DNA of 64,000 bases from Stratiolaelaps scimitus (taxonomy: Eukaryota; Arthropoda; Arachnida; Mesostigmata; Laelapidae), in assembly GCA_019614645.1 (NCBI GenBank), contig JABWDB010000004.1, forward strand, positions 6,014,001-6,078,000, in the 5' to 3' direction. Positions 1 through 14,592 of the stretch are shown here, in pieces. Positions within the stretch are counted from its first letter, which is position 1. Every line of letters begins with the position of its first letter. A program made the position numbers and the translations under genes. The notes beneath the pieces were generated by a model. It was given only the letters and a program-made list of their open reading frames with translations. It was not told where the DNA came from and made no database searches.

Positions 1-2339
1 GCATTCTGACTTACGTAACAGCCCCGTGCTATTGTTTTGCACTCACTCTGCCCATTTTATTATTATATTTAACTCACTTCCTTTTTATCCATTACGTACA
101 CACAGATATATAAGTACTGTAACCACAACTTTGGGTCTATCAGGTGTTTCTGTCCGATTTATTGCGCCGTCGCATCATGTAACAGCGAGCGCCACTGTGT
201 GGACCATGGACAACCATACCAAACTCTTGAGCATTGCCTCAGCAGAAAAACTGATCAATGGAGTTCGACACAAAGCTGTTAATCAGGAACGGCAGACATA
301 GTTGTGGTCACTATCCCGACTGCTTAAAAAACGATCAGCAAATTATTTGTCAGCTACAACATCGTGCATATGGTCTCGTCACGCTTTCGGTCAAAGACAA
401 ATCAATGTCAAAAGAGCTCCTACTCCATATTTCCTTTGTGCAGCTGCGATAGACCTACTGGGAACATCGTAAGTGAACACCTAGTGGGACACATTCGTTT
501 CGACGGCCCCGAGCACCCGAAACACCTTTTAGACAGCAGTCGGAACGCGTACAACGGTGCATAAAGTGTTCCCATGAAGTTCGACAAGGAACATAGGACA
601 TCGAACTAAAGAAACCAGACTTCCTTGTATTATCAGATTAACAATATTAACAGATTATCCCCAGATAACTAATAAAATGCTGCTAGATAGCCGCGTGGCA
701 AAAATACAGCAGTCGTCATTTCGTCTACCTAATCAAAATACCTGGACACTATCTTGTTTGACAGCTTGGCAGTGACGAGTTGTCCCCGCACAAGATTTAT
801 GACACGGATCGAGACCTATTTGTGGTTCATATAAACATCAACAGCACTAGTGAAGAGCTCACAGTGAATAATTCGTATTCATAACCACCTTTTGTGTTTG
901 CGAACTTTGTTCGTTACACCGGCTGTTTTCACATATCCATCAAGGTTCATGATCATATATCAATAATAACCTGACGGTGTGACAACTCCCTTTGTCAGAC
1001 CGTCAGTAACTGCAGAGGTGCTTTTCGTAATCAATCGGGAACCACACAATTCGAGAAACAATCTAAAAGTAACGATATGAACGTTCATCAAATGAACGTC
1101 ATACAACAGCTGTACTAGAACGTATATCTATTTCAACGGTGTCTTGTGGTGCTCCGTTGAATAGAAGAAAAAATATGCCGCAGCTGTCGACCTTCGCTAA
1201 CGTCACCACCGCCGCTCAACCCCGCTGTAGAACGTCAGAACGATTTATACGACTAGCATTAGTAGAACAATATAGTACTTCTAGTAAAAAGCGTTCTGAT
1301 AGCTGCTACCACCTCCATCACTGCTAGTGTTATTGGAGTACTGCTAACAGCCAAACAGTGTACGAACCTAACCTAAATATTTTGTTCCTATCGAACTCGA
1401 CTTGACGACTTAGTTGTAGATAATAGTCGATCAGATTATCACCTACGCGTCATTACCTTGAAGGTAGGCTAGGCGTTGCACCAGTTATTGTCGTTGCTGA
1501 CTCTCGTCGGCGTTCAGAGTGGAACCTCGGGCAGGCGCCCGTTTGTATGTGTGTGCGTGTGTGTTTGCGTGTGACACTTCGCGTACCCTTACTAATCCGT
1601 TTGTTGAGAGTTCGCAGATTTGCGTAGACCGCACCACACCGCACGTAGTAAACTGACGGAATACAATCTGGACGACCGCTATATTGATGGAGGGTGTGAC
1701 AGGGGAGGTACTGGACGCCTGTTGCCACTGCTTGTGGGCTGTTGGCTGACCCTCTTTCTCAAGACACGCTCAACAGTGGCGGAAATCTGTCCGACGTTTA
1801 ACGGCTGCGTTTAGTGACAACGGGACAAGTTCAAATAATGACACGGCGCCTTCGGCGAACCAGGGGTGGACGCTGGCGACTAAATATCGTTGCAACACTT
1901 GTACGTACGGAATCTGCCTTGAGATAGGCGCCGAAGGCGCAACAGGTTAGTATCAGCCTGTTCGCGCTCCAAATGGATACGAGGGGGGTTTAAAGATTGC
2001 CGCCGCTGAGGATCAAGACCCGAGCTGAAAGCGCACCATTCGCCTAGTATCTCGTACGAAGAAGAGATCATGTCATCATTGCGGCGTTAAGGCGGTATAC
2101 AGCGAAACAAACAGTGTGAATAAAGTATGTCCCTCCTAGAGATTGAAATTTGCATACATCGATAAAATCGTCTATGTACTCGAGAAATACACAGATTATC
2201 TCCAAGGTCTCTAAGGAAGTCTGAAATGAAATGTGCTCATATTTGCTGTATTCCAAGATCGCCTCGATCGCTCCACCCTCAATGAAGCCGCTCCGTTCCG
2301 TCGTTTAGACTCTGCGGAATCGGTCGGGCTTGTCCGTGT
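1..2339. other. Intergenic DNA, no gene recognised
   Basis: No open frame here resembles a known protein or shows a convincing start plus splice signals. Visible structure: a near-perfect inverted repeat (arms 971-984 and 993-1006, 13 of 14 pairs), an 8 bp hairpin at 1081-1099, a GT-rich stretch near 1545-1575, and a widely spaced 12 bp inverted repeat at 1846-1857 and 1929-1940. Confidence 0.6.
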
Positions 2340-4120
<1,781 letters not shown>

Positions 4121-6370
4121 ATGGGGAGATAGCCCCCAACATCGTCGAAGTCAGCCAAACGCTGGATGGCGTTGTTCTTTTTCGATAAAAGAGAAATGGA
4201 TGGTTGATTAAAAAAAATCGCAGCTCTGTTTTCCTTTCAGTTAAGTACGTTAAAGTGGGGAATGCTTTCCGTCAAATCCTCAGAAGGCCATTAGTAAATG
4301 ACGGCAATATAAAAGGGTTATTCCAATTCACGTTTTTCGTGGAAATGGAACGCCCTATTGGGGAGCATTACTATCGGCATCTGCACGCATTATTTATTAT
4401 ACCAAATAGCCGGCAAATTGCAGTGGGTTCTGTACATTGGCTGTAATCTAAACTGTACGAAAGCTTAAGTGTTTTGGATATTACCGTACGAATAACCACA
4501 CGACAGAACTCTTTACACTGCGTTTTATAAGTAGCTGTTTTGATGACCCAATCACTGCAAGGGCAAGCATAATTTTGGTGGAAGAACGCTTTTTATTTCT
4601 GTAGAATTCGAAGTACGAACAGACACCTGCGCATTCACGTCATACTAGCATCTATTTGAGTAGATTGTTTCTAGTTTTTATTTTCCGTTTAGGCTTTGTT
4701 TCATTAGCAACAGTTTGTATTGGACGAATGAGAGGTTCAAGTCTGGCTAGGCTGTTCTGAAGCACAGCGCAGTTCATAACAACTTCGTAAACCGGAAGTC
4801 AGTTTTCCATGAAAGCAAGCAAAGTCTTGGACACAATGTCCATTCGATGCGTATGATTGTACACATTGTCGATAAGCAGTCTTCGTAAGTTTGCCCAGAG
4901 GTTCGAAGCTGCGTCGTCTGTCCAATAGGCACTCATCTAGTTCAAAAAAAATTTCTCTCACTATTCGTTGTGTTCGATTAAAGAAAACTCCGTGGTTCCT
5001 TTAGTCATGAAGTTAGCAAACAAAAAAGAGATCTTCCATGGGTGTGTGACTCCTGATTTCATATCGTCTTCCGAAATAAAGCTCCCCTCGAAAGATCACG
5101 CTTGTGATGGGAAAGGTCGATCTTTAGTAAAGCCTCTACTGCTGTAGTAGGTACGCATTTGCCATGTTAGCTGATTTGTGAGTAAGATAGGCAAATTGAG
5201 GTACCTCACTTTTATTTTAGATGACAAGTCACGCGGGGTGCGCGAAGTGACATGTATACACTTCATTGCAGTCAGTTATTTCATATTTTTTTAGAATCTT
5301 AGATTGCTCGCTGCGGTGTCCCGCAACATCGGTCTATTGACGATGTCGCCATATAAAAGATCGATTTCAACCTATTGCTCACAGAGGTTTTCCAACCTGG
5401 GAATCATAAAGAACTCGCTAATGTGTAATGTAAACTAATTGTAGAAGCTTTGAGGAGGTCATAGCCATCCCGGTTTATTAGAGTTGCTTGATAACAACAG
5501 ATTCTCAAGAACTGATGGCGTTTGTTGAAATTCATATCAGGCAGGTTAATCAGTATATTTACATCACGTATTTATTTTCCATAGAAAACAACTGCAGCAG
5601 CTAGTTAATAAATATAATCGCCCATCTCCAAGTCAAGAACTTCCGTATGCAGGCTAACCCCTTCCCGCTGTTTCTATGACTTTTATTTAATGTAATAAAC
5701 GTTGATGCAGCCGGCATGTTAAACTCAAGGTAGCTTTTTTATAGCATGTCTCGGCTAAAATTCGGCGATATGGACAACTACCAATTTGTCGATAGAATTG
5801 AACCCGGCACTCGCATTATATATATTTTCATGCATTTCATTAGCCAAATTGTAACTCCATAGAACACGAAACGTGCGACTTTACTGACATGGATAAACCT
5901 TCAAATTGTCACCTTTATAGTTGCAAACGGTGGGCGATTATAAATATTAACTAGCTGTTGCAGTTGTATACTTTTTTATATAGAGGGAGGTTAAGTAAAC
6001 GGCGATCTTCGAAATTGAGCTCAAACGGGTGCACACAAAGACAATCAACCTACAATAATCATGATACTTTGCACGGAACCCCGAGTAGTGTAAGGGTTAA
6101 CGATAACAATAACTAGCACGTGAGTGCCTTCACTAGAACACAATGTTAGATGTAACTACAACGATACGTTTTATTGAAATGGGACACAAATACAACATAA
6201 CAATTACAAAACATTTTAAGAAATTATTACATAATTACTTCCGTAGAATATATGAGGTTATCGATGCAATGCGTTTGCTAAGAAAGATTGCCCCTGTTCG
6301 CATAGCGGCAGGAGCTTACACATATTCTCAATGTTACTTTCGATTGTTATTTAAGGCGTGCTCGGTCTCT
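4121..6370. repeat. Intergenic; from ~4600 the 3' flank of duplication unit A
   Basis: No gene is seen. From about 4600 this flank matches 9280-11690 in patches: GTTTGCCCAGAG at 4889 against CTTTGCCCAGAG near 9389; ATCTTCCAT near 5031 against 9550; TATTTACATCAC near 5558 against 9973; and ACCTTCAAATTGTCA near 5897 against 10909. The matching order shows it is the downstream part of a tandem segmental duplication carrying METTL7-like genes A and B. Confidence 0.7.
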
Positions 6371-8994
6371 TCAGCATTTGGTGACATACCCCTTAAAATA
6401 GCGGCTGATTAGATAGGACAGTAGCCCACTGCCCCCTTTGACCGCTGTCAGCTGAAACCAGACAAACGAACTTCAGTCAGTGTTATGTTAGGTATATGGT
6501 TTTATGTGTTCTATGAAAGTGAATTGGCAGGTGGTCAAGAATTTTTTTTAAGAGGTTGAAGGATAAAATCTTCAAAAAGACACCACAGCTTCACATCTTA
6601 GGTATTCGCTGCGATAGTGCCGGATTTTTACCGGCTAAAAATCCTCGAATTATTAATTATTTGGCACGTAGTACACATTATAAATGTGGAAATGAGCAAT
6701 GATCAAGTTACGATTATATTTCATTCTGATCCCTGTTGTTATTCATTGTTATTATTATTATTATTATTAGTCTTTCGTCTACGTCATGGGAAAGACGTTG
6801 TCTACGCTCTCAGTACGCGTCACCTCAATTGAGGGTTGTAGCAGATCTTAGCCATCACGACGATCACTACGACTTGTATATAATCTGAGATTCTCTGCGT
6901 ACAGCTAGTGAACTATGTTAAATGTTTCCGGACCGAGTTAAGCTTCATTTTCACCCCAAGCTGCCGTTCAGTAAGATAACTGCATATCCAGTTTAAGGTT
7001 GCTGTCGATCAGGATTCTGCTCGATTTATGATAGTGTGAGACCCTGTCGGATCCTACCTTCGAAGAATCTAAACATACATATGTAGTCAAAGCTCCGTTT
7101 TCTATTTAAAAATAGTGCCCAGTCCGGCGTCACTTGCACGATGTAGCTGTGCAGAGACAAGGTAAGGTTCAGTCAGCTACGATCAAGCCACGGTAAACAA
7201 ATGAATCCCATAATGCGATATAGGCATTCGTAGCATTACCCATAGCATTATTGTAGGGTTTGATCAGTTCTTTCCTTTTGGGCTATTTCTATATGTGGAC
7301 TTCTTGCCATTGGCGCTTGAATGCGGGCAGATTGTGAGAGTAATCGGTTGAAGTTAAAGAAGATCGATTTACCTCAATTTTCGCCCCCCAAAACGCATAT
7401 AGTACGCGTAACTATTATACCCGTATTTCAAAGTCAACAGACCGTAGATTAATTTACAAAGCTAACGCGTAATTCGATGATGGTTTGTGTCATACACTGC
7501 ATCGAAATGTCGATTACCACCTGGAATCCATGGCGCAATAGAGATGACTTGACGTCTCGAGATAGTTGGCAACCGTGAAAGTACATTCGCCAGAATGGAT
7601 TTATTAGAATCTGGACAATGTGGCGCCTAAGGTTCGTCGTGTCGGCCACATGCTCAAAGAAGTAAAAACGGCCACCCTGTAAAACAAGTGACAAAATAGT
7701 GTCAAGAAGGCATTGTGCCATATACGAGTTATGCCCGCAATACTACCACAGTCGTTATCCAAGCTGGAGACACATTTGTTGCAGAGCGTTGATGTTAAGT
7801 GTTCTCATAAGTTCGTATTCTGGTTTACGATACAAATGCTCCCCTGTGACATAGTAGACACTGAATATTGATACCTTGACAAGAACGCGTTTAATTTCTT
7901 TCAGTGATTTGTCGAGGTCTTGCACAGAGCAAAGAACCACGGTACTGACAACGGCGTCAATCGATTCGTCCTCGATGTTTGAGAGGTCTTCGGCACAGCC
8001 CAAAATCACGCGTTCAAGATCAGGATACTTCTTTTGTTTTTCTAATAGCACTTCTACAAAGTATGGGTTGGGCTCAACGCCTATGACACGGCTGCCTGTA
8101 ATTATTTCACATATATAACGGATAATATGATTAGTGACATCTAAGTGTCAGCCGAATATCAATAAAATGATGCTATGACGGACTTACACCATTCAATCAA
8201 TTTGGCAGCGTTTAATAAATCGAGAAGTCATCGTCAGTCATTTATATATCTGATTAATTGTTGACACCCTTCTCTGATCTTGCACTACTCGTCCGAGCCT
8301 GTGAAGAACATTTGCAATTCATATCAATTGAAAATTAATAGTATTAACCTACCCTTAGGGTAGAAGTCGAGGCTGGCGCCAGGTCCCATGCCTATCTCCA
8401 GTATACGAAACTTGCCAGCGCTACTCCGTAGACTTCGATTCTCGCTTTGCTGTTTCGTCATGAGGTCCCTCATCTCCTCTCGGAAATCGAACAGCATATC
8501 ATTTATGGCTGTACCGATAATTAATTAGTAACATTACAAAATTGGTATTACGTAAATATTATAAAATTTCTATTGTTCTTGAAAGAATTTGCAAACACTT
8601 TTACAAGTATATATTTGCTTAAATATACTCGCTCGTATGCGTTACATGCGCAAAATGGCATGACCGGGACGATTTTCATTGTAATAGTATTGTATATAAG
8701 TGGACCTCAAGCGGAGTTGCTGCTTAGGGTAATTACTCATCTTGTCGCTCTTAGAACTAATTCAATTATTCTCCATCATCCACGATACCAAGGGCCCTTA
8801 GCGATGCTTGGACAGATCGTGCGTTTTTATACAGTCAGAACGGAACACTGCCACGAATCTTAGGTTACTTGCGCCGCTATGCCTAATGAAGAACACATAC
8901 GTCCGAGGTAGCTTGTCATGTACAAGTTGAAGAAATAGTGATCCAGTCGATCTTTGGCAAGGCCTCGAAGCGCAAAATAGCCCAGGATAGCTGC
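6371..8994 (-). pseudogene. METTL7-like gene A, 5'-truncated duplicate
   Basis: Five exons on the minus strand: 8994-8901 (partial), 8508-8353, 8095-7875, 7676-7521 and 6451-6371. Exons 2-5 match gene B exon for exon, with all splice sites and frames intact. The methyltransferase core is complete: ILEIGMGPGASLDFYPKG (SAM motif I), GVEPNPYF, DAVVSTVVLCSVQDLDKS, GGRFYFFEHVA, and a C-terminus ending KGYVTKC. Exon 1 is cut at about 8994, exactly where homology to gene B starts, so the initiator and membrane anchor are missing and an in-frame TAA lies just upstream. The first usable ATG (8919) would give a 210-residue protein without an anchor. An odd change is HGC in place of the usual DGC in the last core block. 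It may be a pseudogene or a soluble paralogue; the intact frame argues for recent loss or continued use. Confidence 0.78.
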
Positions 8995-11693
8995 CCAGGA
9001 TTGTTGTTAATATGTTTGTTCGCTTGGCGCTATAGATTCGAAACCGCCATCGATTATAATATCAAGTTATTTCCCGTTCTGGCATGCTTCCATAAGCAGT
9101 AATTAACATTGTCCAAAGTGAATAGTTATTGTAGTCCCACAAGAGTTAGAATGTAACTACAACAATACAATCACTACTGCTATACAATACGCAATGCTAT
9201 ACTATACAATCGAAAATGGTGAACGGTTCATCTCTAGGCTATCGTATAGTAATGTGCAAATTATAGCCATCTTGTAAATCTTAAGTTCTGTTTTTGCACC
9301 AACTTAAATCGCGTCTTGGGCACAACGTGCACCGGATGTGTTTTTTTGATAGTACACTATTCACGACAAACTGTAGTATGGATAACTTTGCCCAGAGAGG
9401 TTCGTTGCTTCGTCGTCTATAAATACAATCTGCGCGCACCACCGCTAGAAGGATTTTTGTCATATCTTGCGGGGGAAACTATTTTTCTATGACCTCCTGG
9501 TTCGCGTTTCACTTTCATCAGAAACAGGAAGACATGATACAGGAAGACATCTTCCATTGGTGATGATTGATTTCGTATGTTTCTCAAAAATAAAGCTCAC
9601 CCAAACCAATACAACGTATATAATCGGAAAGGCTAACCTTCACAGCCTTTATGCTGTAGTAGTAGTGGCCCGCTCATAGAATGGATACAGTTCACGTCGA
9701 TCGCCCGTTGTGTTAGTTAAGTATCCTAATAGACGCGTTGTGTATCGAACGACGCGGATCGATTTTTAGCCCCTCTTGCTCACTGACGAGCTGAGAGATT
9801 TTCGAAACTTGAAAATTGTAGAGGAGAACGCATATAGCTACAATATCAACGAATGGCAAGGGCTCTGGTATGGCGTCGACGGTCCTCGTTATTCTAGTTC
9901 CTTGACGGAGCCACGGATCCGCAAGAACGGATGGCCATTGTTAGAAGTCGTATATCATGCAGGTTAAGCACGATATTTACATCACCCGACATATAAGAGA
10001 ACTTGAGCATTGTAAAGATTGCAGTTCTTTTACTCAACCAATAAGCCTTTACCGAACTTTGACGTACTAACCTTGCATAGAAAAACAACGGCAATACCCA
10101 TCCATTATAGTATTGACTCTCGGCAATGTCTTCGTCAAGTAGTGTAAAGTGTTTTCGTTTCAGACCTTTCCCCATTGTTCTTCACGAGCGAAGTTATAAT
10201 TATACTATTTCTCTACCGGGTGTACTATATACAAACGTCGACGTGGCCTAGCTCCTTTATTTAGACTACGGCGAGAATAGAACGAATCAAAGCGTCGCTT
10301 GCAGTGGAGGGTGTCAAGGAATCTAAACTCGGCATGATCTTGGTGCGACAAGGCTAATCAATACTTGTGATATGGTGTGTCAGTAATTAAGATACAATTA
10401 ATCGAGAATCGGCGCACGGCAATAGTACTATAAATGTTAATTCCAAGAACATAAATGCGCTATTGGATGATGGAGACACATATGAGTAACACGCTAGGTT
10501 ACTACTTGTACATATATATATACACTAGAATAGTTGGATATGAATCATTCCCTTTTTGTACGCGAAGAGTTTTTTATTTACTAATTTGTTTTAAATATTA
10601 TAAGCTTCATATATATATATATAGTGAAAATGAAGCCATCTATTTATTCAAACATACAATAATTAGGAATTATGTCAAGGGATTATGGGGGGGTAGCTGG
10701 GACCGGGGCTGAGGCCGACATTGTCCCGAGGAAAGCGGGACAATGTCGGCTGGTATATATATATATATCTTTTGGTTAACTGATCCAAAGTAAAAATAGA
10801 TGTATCCTCGTTTGTATACAACGATATATTCATAGAATTTACATGGAAATTTTGCATGCATTTCATTAGAAAACATCTACCTTGAATTTAAGTCTCCATG
10901 TTGACAAACCTTCAAATTGTCATCTTCATAAAAGTAACAACACTATTGATATGTCACTATAATATATGGTTCTACTTTATTGAAATCTAAAACTATACTA
11001 TGTTGCATTGCCACGATTTGTACTGCATACATATATACTGTGTACATCCATTGCAATAATGGAATCCATTGTGTAGGAGTGAAATCGTTAAATCCGCCTC
11101 AAGTGCAACTAAATATCATAGTGTTCCAGAACCAGGCAGGCGCAGCAGGTATATGTGATCTATTAACTGGCAGAATCGCTTGCCATTTTGGTTGATGGTA
11201 CAGGCTTTTATATGGAGGTGAGTGGCATGATAAAATGGAATGCATCCGAAAATAACTCGACCCACCGTAACAAGTTTTTCTTGGATGGAACATTTTAAGA
11301 AAGTTTTTGCATGATTACTTTAATCAGCAGGCACAATGGAATATACGAAGTCGTCAATATTCTATACATTGAGCTACTATCTAAATAATTCATGTTGCAA
11401 AAAGATTCCTTCCACGGCGACAGAGCGGCTCGGCCGCGCCGCATAGGCAGCCCTGGAGGAGAAGAAGAACTGTGACAATTTTGCAGATCTACTTTGGGCA
11501 AACCCGGTGCCGAAAGGTTCTCACTTGGAAGTGGGTGGGAAATCTTCCCTTGACTTTTATCAAATTTTGGGAAGATATGAGCAACTCTTGTGATACCTAA
11601 ACCGACACAAAAAAGGAAAAGATACCAAAGTGTTATTATTATAACCATCCTGGTGAGGTTCTTTAAGATGGTTTGGGTCGGTACTCAGGCTGT
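8995..11693. other. Intergenic between METTL7-like A and B; 3' flank of unit B
   Basis: No gene is seen. From about 9280 the sequence is the counterpart of 4600-6370. Differences from unit A include the 15-bp hairpin at 10714-10750 and an interval around 11080-11640 that does not align with the corresponding short stretch of unit A (near 6170-6340). Open frames here, including a 117-codon minus frame at 11295-11648, have no recognisable product. Confidence 0.6.
10714..10750. repeat. Perfect 15-bp hairpin
   Basis: Arms 10714-10728 (GCCGACATTGTCCCG) and 10736-10750 are exact reverse complements with a 7-nt loop, in a GC-rich patch preceded by seven or more Gs and followed by a TA run. I could not find this patch in the corresponding part of duplication unit A, so it may be an insertion. 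Confidence 0.85.
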
Positions 11694-14256
11694 TCAGCAT
11701 TTGGTGGCATATCCCTTACAATAACGTTTAATTAAATATGGGTAGTCTCCTCCGTGGCCCTCTTCAACATGTGTCATCTGAAACGGCATAACCGAGCCCG
11801 AGTTAGTGCTATGCTAGGTGTATGGTTTCACGTGTAGGCTGCAATATAAGCTATTCTAAGTATCGATATCGAATTAATGGCTTGGCTTATCTTCCTGGCT
11901 GGCAATGACGGCGAGGAGCCGTAACGCAAGGGGCTAAAACAACATCGATATGAAAGGACTGCAAACTAATTAATCTCGTAATGCGATATACACACGACGA
12001 GCGTTATACATAGCATTTTAATGATAAACGACATAACTAAGGTCGTGTTAAAATTTAGCATGCAACCGCGAAGCAACTATAGGTCGCTTTGAGGTGGCAC
12101 ATTGTGAGAGTAATCCGCTGAAGTTACAAGCAGATCGGCTTATCTTAATTTTCACCTATGCGTAATCAACGCGCGATGATTAGACATATATTTCAAATTC
12201 GAGTCTGCTCAACATAGATGAATTTACAACGCCTATCTCGGTAATGGTTCGTGTCATTGCTCTGCATCGAAATTTCAATAACAAACCTCAAATCCAAGAT
12301 GCGTTAGAGTTTCGCGAACGTGGCGGGTTAGTTGGCAGCCGTCATAGTACATTCGCCAGAATGGATTCATTAGAATCTGGAGCATGCAGCGCCTACGGTT
12401 CGTCGTGTCGGCCACATGCTCAAAGAAGTAAAAGCGGCCACCCTGTAAAAACAAGTGACAAAATAGTGTCAAGAAGGCATTGTGCCGTATACGAGTTATG
12501 CCCGCAATATTACCACGTTTGTTATCTAAGCGTTGTTCTAGAAAGTGAGACGAGTGCGCTTTACCTTGTACTGAGATGCTGGGTGCGGAATACCGTAGGG
12601 TATATGGGTATATTTTCTATACTATCATGGTATATGGGATGACGACATATCAAGGGCTGGGGATATAAGAAATCGATTTCATAGGTCATGTCTTTGATTT
12701 CTGACACGAAGCACAATTGATACCCGATACTGAGCAGCGTGTGCGGGAGTGTTAAGTGTTCTCATGAGTTCGTATTCTGTCTCACGATACAAATGCGCCC
12801 CTGTGACATAGTAGACACTGAATATCGATACCTTGACAAGAACGCGTTTAACTTCTTTCAGTGATTTGTCGAGGTCTTGCACAGAGCAAAGAACCACGGT
12901 ACTGACAACGGCGTCAATCGATTCGTCCTCGATGTTTGCGAGGTCTTCGGCACCGCCCAAAATCACGCATTCGAGATCAGGATACTTCTTTTGTTTTTCT
13001 AATAGCACTTCCACAAAGTATTTGTTAGGTTCAACGCCTATGACACTGCTGCCTGTAATTATTTCACATATAAAACGGATATATAATATGATTAGTGACA
13101 TTTAAGTATCAGCCGAATATCAATAAACCGACGCTATGACGGACTCACACCGTTCAATCAATTTGGCAGCGTTGAATAAATCGAGAAGTCATCGTCAGTC
13201 ATTTAGCTGGCATTCAGTTTATATCTGATTAATTGTTGACACCCCTTCTCTGGTCTTGAACTGCTCGTCCGAGCCTGTGATGAACATTTGCAATTCATAT
13301 CAATTGAAGATTAATAGTATCAACCTACCCTTAGGGTAGAATTCGAGGCTGGTACCAGGTCCCATGCCTATCTCCAGTATATGAAACTTGCCATCGCCAC
13401 TCGGTTCACGATTCTCGCTTTGCTGTTTCGCCATGAGGTCCTTCATCTCCTCTCGGAATTCCAACACCATAGCATCGACGTCTGTACCGATAATTAATTA
13501 TTCACATTAAACAATTGATATTACATAAAAATTATAAATATTGATAATAATAATAATAACAATAATAATAAGTTATATGCGTAAATTCGATAACGGAGGC
13601 GAACGACGTTGTAATGTCATGTCGTTATGATTTTCAAGGTATTTCAATGAGTTCATCATCAGAAGTCTCCAGTACCGAGGCCAAATCCAACTTACCTAGG
13701 GAGGCATGATCGTTAAGGCCAAAATTGTAGATTTTTAGCTGCATACCCATCCTGATATATATATATATATATATATACCTTCTCATCGCAATGTTTAACC
13801 TTTGGACACGCGGTGGTCGTTTTCGTTAATCGTTACAACGACCGACCCCTTCATTATATAAAGGCCAACGTCAAAACAGTCGCCGCTGCATTATCCATCT
13901 TCTCCCCAATAATCGACTGTTTCAGCGACTCTTGGCGATGTTTACAAATTTGTATACAATCGAAATTCGTATGGGACGTAACATTATCGTCTGAAATTAA
14001 TCGTACTCAACCGCTGAGTTGCATGTTGTCTGCGCTACTGTATATGCCTAAACGATGAATACATACTCTCGAGGCAGCGGTTCATGTACATGTTGAAGAA
14101 ATAGTAATCAAGTCGATCCTTGACAACGCCTCGAAGCGCAAAATAGCCCAGGATAGCTGCCGCTGGAACGACGACATATCGCCGGTTACGAGTTAGCAAC
14201 GAACGAAGATCTGGCAGATAACTCGTAAGCTGAGAAAGTGACATTGTCGATGACAT
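11694..14256 (-). CDS. METTL7-like methyltransferase B, five exons
   Basis: Class I SAM-dependent methyltransferase related to vertebrate METTL7A/B (TMT1A/B), ER and lipid-droplet membrane enzymes that methylate thiols. Exons: 14256-14067, 13481-13329, 13052-12832, 12442-12287, 11777-11694; joined they give 267 residues. An N-terminal hydrophobic anchor (around YVVVPAAAILGYFAL) is followed by motif I ILEIGMGPGTSLEFYPKG, acidic loop GVEPNKYF, DAVVSTVVLCSVQDLDKS, post-II GGRFYFFEHVA, and DGCQLTRH. The last exon ends KGYATKC, matching the GYAVK-type end of METTL7. Reading straight past exon 4 hits a stop after three residues, so the fifth exon is needed. A splice acceptor (TTTCAG) about 12 nt before the ATG suggests a non-coding first exon further right. 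The exact substrate is unknown. Confidence 0.9.
13755..13777. repeat. (TA)n microsatellite
   Basis: Uninterrupted AT dinucleotide run of about 23 nt in intron 1 of METTL7-like gene B. A trinucleotide AAT run lies nearby at about 13543-13572. Confidence 0.9.
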
Positions 14257-14538
14257 TTTGGCCGCAAGCTGAAATTGTACAATTACAATACAAAATTTCG
14301 CTTAGTCACGTTCATCGATGTGATGGTCGACATTGGATAGCTATGCTCAATAGTAGACCTCGCGTGGCTAGAAAACTGCGTGATGTCTACGGATTGATTC
14401 GGTTCAGCGTCGAAACCGTTCTAGTAAAGTAAATAATTTAGGTTTTTTTTTCAAAAAGAAAATATTCGTACGTATAAGCTTGGATATACTGGAATGCTAT
14501 ATGCATGTGTCAGGCACGAGTAAGGAAGAGAATAAGCA

Positions 14539-14592
14539 AAGGTGGCCCCGACATGTCCTCATAGTAAGGTGGCCCCGACATGTCCTCATAGT
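14539..14592. repeat. Two exact tandem copies of a 27-bp unit
   Basis: The unit at 14539-14565 begins AAGGTGGCCCCGACATG and is repeated without change at 14566-14592. It is GC-richer than its surroundings. It is too short to classify; a recent tandem slip is the simplest reading. Confidence 0.9.

Larger units (their letters stand above)
9280..14256. repeat. Segmental duplication unit B (partner of ~4600-8994)
   Basis: This block repeats the order of unit A: shared intergenic patches, then exons 5 to 1 of a METTL7-like gene. Exon 3 is nearly identical (221 nt in both), and the introns flanking exons 2 and 3 also align, for example ATCGGTACAG at the exon 2 acceptors. Intron 4 differs (509 nt here, 1,069 nt in A). 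The two units are adjacent and in the same orientation, as expected from unequal exchange. Confidence 0.8.

Noticed and set aside
11295..11648. 117-codon minus-strand frame with a hydrophobic start
   Set aside because: It lies in a block specific to duplication unit B, with no homology and no splice signals that extend it.
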